Origin: JAKAWW01 sp049965095
GTDB taxonomy: Archaea; Micrarchaeota; Micrarchaeia; Micrarchaeales; Micrarchaeaceae
Length of the DNA stretch: 32,711 nt
Direction of reading: 5' to 3'
NCBI GenBank assembly: GCA_049965095.1
Contig: JBMFWR010000007.1
Location: 1 to 32,711, forward strand
Notes under the pieces: generated by a model
Told to the model about the DNA's origin: nothing
The model's input: only the letters and a program-made list of their open reading frames with translations
The model's database searches: none
Program-made: the position numbers and the translations under genes
Part shown: positions 7,338-14,440 of the stretch, in pieces
How positions within the stretch are numbered: the first letter of the stretch is position 1
Layout of the letters: each line of letters opens with the position of its first letter

Positions 7338-8240
7338 TTAATGTTTCTTGCCTTTCTCTTGTGCAAACGCAAGTATACCCTCCATTATATTATTTTTGAT
7401 CTTGTCCTCAACCTGCCTGTCTTCCATTGACTTGTATGATATGGATACACCATAAGCGCTTGTTGATATGTGTTCTATCTTTATCGATGCTTTTCTGTTT
7501 GCACCATGCTTCTTTAGTATGCGCCTTATAGCGCTTTTAAGCTGCACAAAGCTAACGCCGCTTTCTATCTCTACCCTAAGCCTTGTCATCCTTTCGACGG
7601 ACCTCTTGTGGTTTATCACAAGTGCTTGGTTAAGTATGCTGTTTGGCACATAAAGGGGCATCCCATTATCTTCAAGTATCTCTGTGTAAAGCAGGCCTAT
7701 CCTGCTCACAACGCCATTGTAGCCAGGTATGAATTCCTCATGGGGATATGTAGAAGGCATTTTGCTGTACTGCCATGTCTGCACAGTTACGTAATCCCCA
7801 GGTTCAAAAGGTTTCGCAACTATCATTGAGATTCCAGAGAACACGCTGCCAAGAGTGGCTTGAGCTGCAAGGCCAAGAACAATGCCCAGGAAACCAGCGC
7901 TTATAAGCAGGCCGGTAACGTTTATGTGCATAAGGTACAAGGCAATGATTATCAGCGTGGTATAAGCAACAATGCCGAACAAACTTGATATTGTAGATGC
8001 CTCTTGCCTTACACCGTTGTTGGTTATGTACTCTTTTATACCATGTGTAATTAGTGCTATCAGCATTGTGCCAAATACGAGCACAACAGCGGAAGTTATC
8101 CAAGAAGCGTAGTTTTTATCAACGTTAAGGAACAGCAGAGATGCATAAAATATCGCAACTATTACTGCGAAAACAATGATGAATATGAAGATCCTCAGAA
8201 GCTCGTGATGCTGCACATTTTCGTTTTGCTGCATTTCCAT
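7338..8240 (-). CDS. mscS: MscS-family small-conductance mechanosensitive channel
   Basis: A mechanosensitive channel that opens under membrane tension to release solutes after osmotic downshock. Two to three N-terminal membrane helices precede the signature pore helix, GLLISAGFLGIVLGLAAQA (about residues 111-129), with its Gly/Ala-rich packing face. Then come SVFSGISMIVAKPFEPGDYV and the beta domain that lines the cytoplasmic vestibule, ending in an alpha/beta C-terminal domain. At 300 residues it is in the usual MscS range. The ATG at 8240 has a TATA-like box about 29 bp upstream, so it leads the unit that continues into cytochrome b and the seven-helix protein. Why a channel should head a respiratory unit is unclear; shared transcription may be incidental. 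Confidence 0.9.
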   Translation of the reverse strand: MEMQQNENVQHHELLRIFIFIIVFAVIVAIFYASLLFLNVDKNYASWITSAVVLVFGTMLIALITHGIKEYITNNGVRQEASTISSLFGIVAYTTLIIIALYLMHINVTGLLISAGFLGIVLGLAAQATLGSVFSGISMIVAKPFEPGDYVTVQTWQYSKMPSTYPHEEFIPGYNGVVSRIGLLYTEILEDNGMPLYVPNSILNQALVINHKRSVERMTRLRVEIESGVSFVQLKSAIRRILKKHGANRKASIKIEHISTSAYGVSISYKSMEDRQVEDKIKNNIMEGILAFAQEKGKKH

Positions 8241-8410
8241 TATTTTCTATTAGGGGCACTACATTTTTAATGCTTTTTGCAGCGAGCTGGCAAATTAATG
8301 CTTATGGTAGTTTTATAAATTGCATCCAGGTTCACGCAAGAACACGTTGCAGAAGATAAATGATATGTGTTTTGCTCATTTTGTTAGGGTTATTAAATTG
8401 AAGGAGCAGA

Positions 8411-8424
8411 AACATTTATAAATT
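8411..8424 (+). promoter_or_regulatory. BRE/TATA promoter of the MFS gene
   Basis: A strong archaeal-type box AACATTTATAAATT predicts a start of transcription near 8440-8445. That would lie downstream of the ATG at 8435, so translation from 8453 is favoured. Confidence 0.55.
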
Positions 8425-8452
8425 CTTACACAGTATGATATTTGGTGGTTTG

Positions 8453-9649
8453 ATGAGTAACTGGACAAAGGTTTTCCCATACTGGTTCCTTCTGTTTACA
8501 ATTGGCTTCGGCTGGTTTATGCTTGCCCCACTCGTTCCCGCTTTGGGTAAGGTATTTGGGGTAAGCTTAAGCTCCATACTTTTGTTAGTAACTACGTACG
8601 GTTATACGATGGTGGTGCTGGGGCTTTTGGCTGGCTACATATCGGCAAAGTTTACTGTCAAAGCTGCGCTCTACTCCGCTGCCATACTCTCTTTTATAGG
8701 ATTGCTAGGAAGGGCTATCTCACCTAACTATGCAGACTTCCTTGTTACAGGTGTAATAGCTGCAATAGCGTACCCTCTTGCAATGGCGCCTGTTGGTAGC
8801 ATCTCTGAATCCATGTTCAAGGAGCGCTCCCACACTGTGATAGGAATAAGCGTGGGGCTTTTGTTCCTAGGAATGGCCTTTGGTGCATTCTTCGGCCCTG
8901 ATCTGTTTAGCTCTATTGGGTTATCAGGAGCACTTTGGAGTACAGTAGTGCTTGCGTTTATAGCACTGGTATGGATTGCTGTAGGTATTAGTGGCTATCC
9001 TGTCAACTACAAGGGCAAGTCGCTACATGGCGCGTTCAAGCCTGGCATGATAAAGAATTGGTATGTAGGGCTTTCAATAGCTTCCATGTCTGTAATGTTC
9101 GGAGGAATAGCTTCCACCGTGCTCATACTGCATAGCATACCTGTTGGCCAAGCGTTGGCTGACGGCGGACTGCTTGGTGGCCTTGCATTTCTTGGCTCTG
9201 CACTAGGCGCAATAATACTGCCACCGATATTTGAGCAGTATGGAAAATTCAGGGCGGGGCTCATTACAACCGGCGTTCTGATGTTCGTCTTCGTGGCTTT
9301 CATGGCACTAGGGCTTGCATATACTACTCAAATATTCCTTATAGCAATAGGCTTCTTCCTCTTCGGCTTTTTTGGCAACGCGTACTGGTCTATGGCCATG
9401 ACTTCTACAACAAACTACGTTTCAGACCCAGCCCAGGCGGGATTTGCTACATCAATGTACAGTGTTTTCACAAATCTTGGAGTAGCATTTATACCTGTGC
9501 TGGTTGGACAGGAGTTCGGTAGCATGGCCACTATAACCGCAGGTGTAATAATAGTACTGGCTATTGAGATAGTGTCAATGCTACTCGCACCTACTCTGCT
9601 TGTAAAGAAACAGAGCATGGAGCCAAAGCCAAAGAGAGGCAAAAAGTGA
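8453..9649 (+). CDS. Major facilitator superfamily transporter (CynX/NimT-like)
   Basis: A twelve-helix secondary transporter of about 398 residues. The first half opens with a helix containing FGWFMLAPLVPALGKVFG, common at the start of MFS anion and nitrate-type carriers. It has the loop 2-3 region GYISAKFTVKAALYS in place of the canonical GxLaDrxGrr, a weakened motif A. The second half repeats the six-helix pattern. The C-terminus is short and basic (KPKRGKK). Substrate cannot be assigned; the overall form resembles NarK/CynX-type carriers. The ATG at 8453, preceded by GGTGG, is chosen because the promoter at 8411-8424 predicts a transcript starting after the alternative ATG at 8435. It stands alone and converges on aroE. 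Confidence 0.8.
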   Translation: MSNWTKVFPYWFLLFTIGFGWFMLAPLVPALGKVFGVSLSSILLLVTTYGYTMVVLGLLAGYISAKFTVKAALYSAAILSFIGLLGRAISPNYADFLVTGVIAAIAYPLAMAPVGSISESMFKERSHTVIGISVGLLFLGMAFGAFFGPDLFSSIGLSGALWSTVVLAFIALVWIAVGISGYPVNYKGKSLHGAFKPGMIKNWYVGLSIASMSVMFGGIASTVLILHSIPVGQALADGGLLGGLAFLGSALGAIILPPIFEQYGKFRAGLITTGVLMFVFVAFMALGLAYTTQIFLIAIGFFLFGFFGNAYWSMAMTSTTNYVSDPAQAGFATSMYSVFTNLGVAFIPVLVGQEFGSMATITAGVIIVLAIEIVSMLLAPTLLVKKQSMEPKPKRGKK

Positions 9650-9658
9650 AGAGAGGCA

Positions 9659-9684
9659 TTTTGCTTCTTTTTATTCTTTTTTTT
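9659..9684 (+). terminator. T-rich terminator between convergent MFS and aroE
   Basis: Directly after the MFS stop is a run of T-tracts (TTTTGC, CTTTTTATT, CTTTTTTTTGAC). Archaeal RNA polymerase terminates on such tracts without needing a hairpin. Confidence 0.5.
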
Positions 9685-9700
9685 GACTGTTCGCAGGCAT

Positions 9701-10579
9701 TTAGCTGAGCACTTTGATCACAGCGTTCTTCATGACATCATAACTTACATTCCTCCCTGTAAACAGCTTGAACGCTTCAATACCTTGGTTTACTAAGAGT
9801 TCTATACCATTTATGGTTGTGCATCCCCTCGCTTTCGCCTCTTTGATGAGCCTGTTCTCCAAAGGCACATAGTTTGCATCAAATACAACCATGTGTTCAT
9901 CTAGAAGCTCTTTCTTTACTGGCGTAAGACTGCTGTTCTCAAGGGTTATGTTGGTTGCATTGATTACAAAGTCTGATTCTTTTATCATATTGTCTGCTTC
10001 TTGTGTTCTGAGCTTTGCTACTTGTGCACTTACACCTGTGTTCCTCTCAAGATCATTCTTCAGCTCTTTGGCATGAATTATTGTGCGATTTATTATCCTT
10101 ATGTCCTTTGCACCAAGAAAGCGGACAAGCCCAAACGCGCAAGCCCTAGCTGCTCCTCCTGCGCCTATTATTGTATACCTGGAGCTCCTTGTAGCATGTT
10201 GGCTTTTGAGGGAGTTGACGAATCCTGCCTCGTCTGTATTATACCCATAGAGCTTGCCGTTCTTGTTTATTATTGTGTTCACCGCCCCAAGCTCGCTTGA
10301 ATAGGTGTCTGCTCTGTCTACAAGGCGCAATGCTTCCTCTTTGTGTGGGCTGGTTAATGTCATACCCTTGATGCCATAAGCCTTCATGCCCTCTATTGCG
10401 CGATGCAGCGCGTCTTTTGGGACATCAAAAGCCAAGAACACAGCATCAATACCGAGCTTCTCAAAAGCGGCATTATGCATTGCTGGGGAAAGCGAATGAT
10501 GCGCCGGCATGCCGATTATACAGTAAAGTGCGGTTCTATTGCCTGTTATGTATATTTGGGAAAACTCTTTTCCAGTCAT
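9701..10579 (-). CDS. aroE: Shikimate dehydrogenase
   Basis: NADP-dependent reduction of 3-dehydroshikimate to shikimate in the aromatic amino acid pathway. The substrate domain shows HSLSPAMHN (Ser29, Ser31), TSPHK with catalytic Lys80, GAVNT (Asn101) and GYNTDEAGF with catalytic Asp116. The Rossmann domain begins at TIIGAGGAARA (136-146). A conserved C-terminal stretch, GIELLVNQGIEAFKLFTG, closes the active site. Length is 292 residues, typical for the family. The usual GxNVTxPHK motif has Thr74 in the Asn position. The ATG at 10579 follows a GTGGTTAG sequence. It lies 22 bp after an FAD oxidoreductase gene and is probably co-transcribed with it; no other shikimate-pathway gene is in the window. 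Confidence 0.93.
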   Translation of the reverse strand: MTGKEFSQIYITGNRTALYCIIGMPAHHSLSPAMHNAAFEKLGIDAVFLAFDVPKDALHRAIEGMKAYGIKGMTLTSPHKEEALRLVDRADTYSSELGAVNTIINKNGKLYGYNTDEAGFVNSLKSQHATRSSRYTIIGAGGAARACAFGLVRFLGAKDIRIINRTIIHAKELKNDLERNTGVSAQVAKLRTQEADNMIKESDFVINATNITLENSSLTPVKKELLDEHMVVFDANYVPLENRLIKEAKARGCTTINGIELLVNQGIEAFKLFTGRNVSYDVMKNAVIKVLS

Positions 10580-10601
10580 CTAACCACGATAAGCAAAAAC
10601 A

Positions 10602-11927
10602 CTACAATATCGCGCCTGCAGACCTAAGGCGATCCTGTAGCTCTTTCACGTCAACCTCTTGAGCACTTATACCTTTCTCTACCATTATCATTGCTGCAGT
10701 GGCTGCAGCTTGGCCCATCCCAAGCGCGGTGCCAGTGACTCTTGCGCTTGCGTGGGCTTCAAATTCGGAGCTTATGCAGCGGCCGATTGCAAAAAGATTT
10801 TTGGCACCTTTCACAACTATGGCCCGATAAGGTATTTCATACCACGAATCGTCCCCTCCATTTAGGTGTATATAATAAACACCTTTTGTCGGATCGTGAA
10901 TCTCTATAGGATGGCCGCACCTTACTATTGCATCGTCAAACCTCGCATTCCCTATAACATCTGCTTTTGTAAGAATGTATTCACCTATTGCCCTTCTTGT
11001 TTCCCTAAGCCCAATATATGGAGCAGAATCAACGAGATACGCATTTTCGAAGCCATTAACATGCCTTATCAGGAAATTTAGAGAAGACAAAATCTGCTTT
11101 CTAGCGTCTTCTATCATTTTTGCAATTTCAGCGCCAGAAGTGAAGTCGCCAACATGCACGTGTGTCGCGTTGCACACAAATTCCCCACGCTTGCTTGTAT
11201 TGAATAGGAACTCCGAATTTGCAAAAGGCAGGTAAAGCTCTTTTTCTTTTTTGGCAGTTTCAACAAGCTTGGGCAATACGCGAATTCTTGATACATTGCC
11301 ATCCTGATCAAGGACTACGCCTATCTCATCAGGATGCTCTTTTGAGTGCATTATTACCCTCTTTTCTTCCACACCACCTATTCGGAATGGAAGCGTAGCG
11401 TCTTGGTGCTCGCCATTTCCATCATTGCCCGACATAAAGCCAAGACGGGCTAAATATACTACATCTGAATCGCCACTTGAATCTATGAATACAGAACCTT
11501 TTATGTGCGTAACTCCGTTCTTTCCAGTGACTTCTAAATCAGTTATCCACCCATCAGCAGCGCCTACGCCAGTTACCATTGAACTGTAGTACTTGTCTAT
11601 ACCTAACTCTTCCGACAGGGTTTCAAGCACTATCTTCATCTCATCCGGCCTGAAGGGTATAAAATTTCCTATCTTCCCCTTTGTGCCCGAGGTCTTCTCA
11701 AGTTGATCTACAATATAATCAACAATGCCACCAACTATTTTGGTGTTGCCCGAGTATGTGTATACGCCGAGTATAGAAAGAACATACCCATTTGTCCAGT
11801 TTCCCCCAAGCATGTTGTGCCTTTCTACTATGGCAACTTTCAAGCCCAATTTAGCTGCAGTAAACGCGGCACCTAAGCCTGCGGGGCCGCCTCCTATAAT
11901 AACGAGGTCATAGATCTTGTCCGCCAT
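10602..11927 (-). CDS. FAD-dependent oxidoreductase (FAD_oxidored family)
   Basis: A flavoprotein of about 441 residues with an N-terminal dinucleotide fold, LVIIGGGPAGLGAAF, and the conserved acidic end of strand two (VAIVER). These are followed by HNMLGGNWTNGYV, the GG-x-x-T-x-G pattern of the FAD_oxidored group. A second FAD-contacting region, FIDSSGDSDVVYLA (about 155-168), and the C-terminal NLFAIGRCISSEFEAHASAR are also present. The last matches the C-terminal FAD motif of this fold. The substrate is unknown. The ATG at 11927, directly before ADKIYDLVI, is preferred to the reading from 11984, which would add an unrelated 19-residue stretch; A/T-rich TATA-like boxes lie 16-35 bp upstream. 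It heads a two-gene unit with aroE. Confidence 0.8.
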   Translation of the reverse strand: MADKIYDLVIIGGGPAGLGAAFTAAKLGLKVAIVERHNMLGGNWTNGYVLSILGVYTYSGNTKIVGGIVDYIVDQLEKTSGTKGKIGNFIPFRPDEMKIVLETLSEELGIDKYYSSMVTGVGAADGWITDLEVTGKNGVTHIKGSVFIDSSGDSDVVYLARLGFMSGNDGNGEHQDATLPFRIGGVEEKRVIMHSKEHPDEIGVVLDQDGNVSRIRVLPKLVETAKKEKELYLPFANSEFLFNTSKRGEFVCNATHVHVGDFTSGAEIAKMIEDARKQILSSLNFLIRHVNGFENAYLVDSAPYIGLRETRRAIGEYILTKADVIGNARFDDAIVRCGHPIEIHDPTKGVYYIHLNGGDDSWYEIPYRAIVVKGAKNLFAIGRCISSEFEAHASARVTGTALGMGQAAATAAMIMVEKGISAQEVDVKELQDRLRSAGAIL

Positions 11928-12125
11928 GTGCTCACAATTTATAAATGCATGGCACATAATAAATTCTTTTGTTGTATCGCACATACTATTACTACAAGCA
12001 GCTCACACAACACTAAAATGCATAACACAAACGGATATAAAGAGTATCATATCAAGAATTGCCGAATTTTGAAGAATAGGAAAATACGTAAGAGAAGCTT
12101 TCCTTATGCCAGAAGCATATCCTGA

Positions 12126-13247
12126 TTATCTATTCAACTTTGAGAAGAGCCTGGCGTAGAAATCAAGAGTGCTAGAAACCTGAAAAGCCTCGAGGTTGCT
12201 CTTGTTCCTTATGTAATATTCTTTATTATTCTTCTCCAGAATTTCCAGAAGCTTTGCGTCAATATTTTTTTCGTTTTCAACTACGCACATTTCCTTCACT
12301 TCTTTAGGTATTGGAGAATAAGAAGGAAGCAGAACCGGCGTGCCGAGCGCCAGGCTTTCCAATACAATTAGGCTTAATCCTTCTCTTTCAGACATGTGCA
12401 GCATTACGCGTGATGCTGCAATCTCATTGTAAAGCTTGTATTTCTCATTTTCCTTGTAAAAATTTCTCATCTCTATGTTTGGAAGCCCCATCTCTTTTAT
12501 CATCTTCTTAAGATTCTCCTTTTCAGGTCCTTCGCCTATTATTAGAGCCTTGAGCCCCTTATGCCTTTTAGAGGCTTTTGCTATTATTTTTATGAATTTG
12601 TCCACCCTTTTTTCCTTAATGAGCCTGCCTGCGAATATCACTTTGCTGTCTCCTTCAGTGCTTTTGCGTTTGTTCAAGTCAATGGAAAGCACTGGCGAAA
12701 AGATATCGATTTTGCTGGCGCTTATACCCTTTTTTTCCATAAGGCTTTTTGTAGCTGATGAATTCGCTATATAGCGGTCGCCTAGCCTCAAGGCCCAAGA
12801 GGCAAAGGCGTTTGCAATTGCGCCAGGTAGAGTACCAAGATACTCGGTCCAATAGTTCTTGTCCCATACCTCTGCAACATCTATTACAAGCTTACACCTG
12901 TAGATCTTGCAGTAAAGCCATACTATAGGTATGTGCAATATTGGGAACTCGTTTGCCTGGATAACATCAAACCTGTGCCCGAAAAGCCTGAACATACTAA
13001 GCGCAAATATTATTGCCTCGCGTATTGATCGCCTGCCGTGCCTGTAAAAGGTAGCGCTGGTCACACTGTGCCATGCATTGTAATTTATTCCGTATTTTTT
13101 GAAATTCCTGCTCATGCCAGGCCATTTGAATGAAAACATATGCACTTCATGGACTTTTGCAAGTTCCATTGCCTCGTTGAACTGCAAAGATTCTATACCA
13201 CCAACGTTCCATGGATATACAGCATCAGATATGAATGCAATGCGCAT
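12126..13247 (-). CDS. Glycosyltransferase family 4 (GT-B fold)
   Basis: A retaining nucleotide-sugar transferase of about 373 residues. The N-terminal Rossmann domain starts MRIAFISDAVYPWNVGG, with the Gly-rich acceptor loop typical of family 4. The C-terminal domain opens at KVIFAGRLIKEKRVDKFI (about 208-225). It contains LIIGEGPEKENL and the E-x7-E donor motif in EGLSLIVLESLALGTPVL (about 313-330). It is probably involved in glycolipid or surface glycan assembly; donor and acceptor are unknown. The ATG at 13247 is favoured over the upstream in-frame starts, which add only a few hydrophobic residues, and A/T-rich promoter-like DNA lies about 24 bp upstream. It is divergent from the prenyl synthase gene. 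Confidence 0.85.
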   Translation of the reverse strand: MRIAFISDAVYPWNVGGIESLQFNEAMELAKVHEVHMFSFKWPGMSRNFKKYGINYNAWHSVTSATFYRHGRRSIREAIIFALSMFRLFGHRFDVIQANEFPILHIPIVWLYCKIYRCKLVIDVAEVWDKNYWTEYLGTLPGAIANAFASWALRLGDRYIANSSATKSLMEKKGISASKIDIFSPVLSIDLNKRKSTEGDSKVIFAGRLIKEKRVDKFIKIIAKASKRHKGLKALIIGEGPEKENLKKMIKEMGLPNIEMRNFYKENEKYKLYNEIAASRVMLHMSEREGLSLIVLESLALGTPVLLPSYSPIPKEVKEMCVVENEKNIDAKLLEILEKNNKEYYIRNKSNLEAFQVSSTLDFYARLFSKLNR

Positions 13248-13328
13248 GCAAATCATTATTATAATCAATTATTTTTCAGGATACTTTTATATAACTATAA
13301 TAGTAAATACAATATGTTCAATTTTTCA

Positions 13329-13338
13329 ATTTTTTAAA
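13329..13338 (+). promoter_or_regulatory. TATA-like box for the prenyl synthase gene
   Basis: An A/T-rich box (ATTTTTTAAA) is centred about 23-25 bp before the ATG at 13356, giving a leaderless reading. The 13248-13355 interval is shared with the divergent glycosyltransferase promoter. Confidence 0.45.
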
Positions 13339-13355
13339 TGCGCTGAAATGATTTA

Positions 13356-14426
13356 ATGGGAACAATAGACAGAGGGCATTCAAAAAGCTGGCAGGACGAA
13401 GCAAAATCGGCAATAAAAAAGGAGATGCTTGGCTATATAAAAAGCTATGATCCTAGCTATTACAAGAATATTACGGCATACATTGACAGAGGAGGGCATT
13501 ACACAAGGCCTTTGCTGTTTCTTGCTGCAGCCAAAGCTTTCGGCGCCGAAGAAAAAGAAATTGTCAAAATGGCAGCAACAATAGAGATGTCAGAGGAAGC
13601 TATATTAATATTTGATGACCTTCAGGACCATTCGCTTCTTAGGCGCGGCGGGCCCACGCTAAACTCCGCATACGGCTATGAGATTGCGTCAAATTATGCG
13701 GCGATACTTGAGGATGCAACAAGGCGAATATTTGAAGACTATTTGCTTTCGCTTAATGATAAAGATGTAGCAGTAAGACTTAAAGCCAAGTTTGACGAGA
13801 TAGCAGGAATAACCGCGTACGGGCAGTACCTTGAGCTAGAGTTTACCCACATTATAAAAGACCCGTCAAAAGTCGACGAATCTTATTACTATAATATTGT
13901 CAAGGGCAAAACAGCTGCATATTCTCTTTACGGCCCGATAGACTTTGCCGCAATAATAGCCAAGCAAAATGACGAGGTTATCAAAGCAATAGAGGATATA
14001 GGAATGCATGCAGGCATAGCATTCCAAATCCACGATGATTTGCTTGACGTGCTTGCTAGCGAGAGGTTGGGCAAGGAGCGCTTTGGCGACTTGTATGAAG
14101 GCAAGTACACGCTGATAATAGCGCATGCCTACGATTCCGCATGCAAGAAAGACAAGGCATTGATAAAAAGGATATATGCAAAAAGCAGGGAGGAAAAAGA
14201 CGATAGTGATATAGCTGAGCTTTTGCGAATTATAAAAGCCACAGGCTCGTTGCAGTACGCCCTTGCGAAGCGTGACGATGAGATGAGAAGCGCCATAGCA
14301 TTGATAGGCAAATATGCGGGCATACTGCCATCAAACGAATACAGCATAAAGCTTATGCAGGATATACTCGGCGTGATTGCAAGGGACCCTATTGACATAA
14401 TGAGTCTTTTAAGGAATTATGAGTAA
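13356..14426 (+). CDS. Polyprenyl (probably geranylgeranyl) diphosphate synthase
   Basis: A trans-prenyltransferase that extends allylic diphosphates with isopentenyl diphosphate; in archaea it makes the C20/C25 chains of ether lipids. The all-helical fold is clear. The first Asp-rich motif is DDLQD (87-91), followed by RRGGPT. YGQYLELEF and KGKTAAYSL lie mid-protein. The second Asp-rich motif is DDLLD (227-231), followed by FGDLYEGKYTL. Ala sits five residues before the first motif, where farnesyl-type enzymes have an aromatic residue, so a product of C20 or longer is likely. Two usual IPP-binding positions are changed: GGHYTRP replaces GGKxxRP (His48 for Lys), and the conserved His/Gln before the first motif is not seen. 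Length is 356 residues. The aminopeptidase gene starts 14 bp downstream. Confidence 0.9.
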   Translation: MGTIDRGHSKSWQDEAKSAIKKEMLGYIKSYDPSYYKNITAYIDRGGHYTRPLLFLAAAKAFGAEEKEIVKMAATIEMSEEAILIFDDLQDHSLLRRGGPTLNSAYGYEIASNYAAILEDATRRIFEDYLLSLNDKDVAVRLKAKFDEIAGITAYGQYLELEFTHIIKDPSKVDESYYYNIVKGKTAAYSLYGPIDFAAIIAKQNDEVIKAIEDIGMHAGIAFQIHDDLLDVLASERLGKERFGDLYEGKYTLIIAHAYDSACKKDKALIKRIYAKSREEKDDSDIAELLRIIKATGSLQYALAKRDDEMRSAIALIGKYAGILPSNEYSIKLMQDILGVIARDPIDIMSLLRNYE

Positions 14427-14440
14427 TATTTGGTGTTGCA

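Noticed and set aside
12016..12125. 35-codon basic plus-strand ORF in the gap between the FAD oxidoreductase and GT4 genes
   Set aside because: Lys/Arg/Ile-rich translation typical of A/T-rich noncoding DNA, with no ribosome site or conserved feature. I see nothing else in this gap of about 200 bp apart from the FAD gene promoter.
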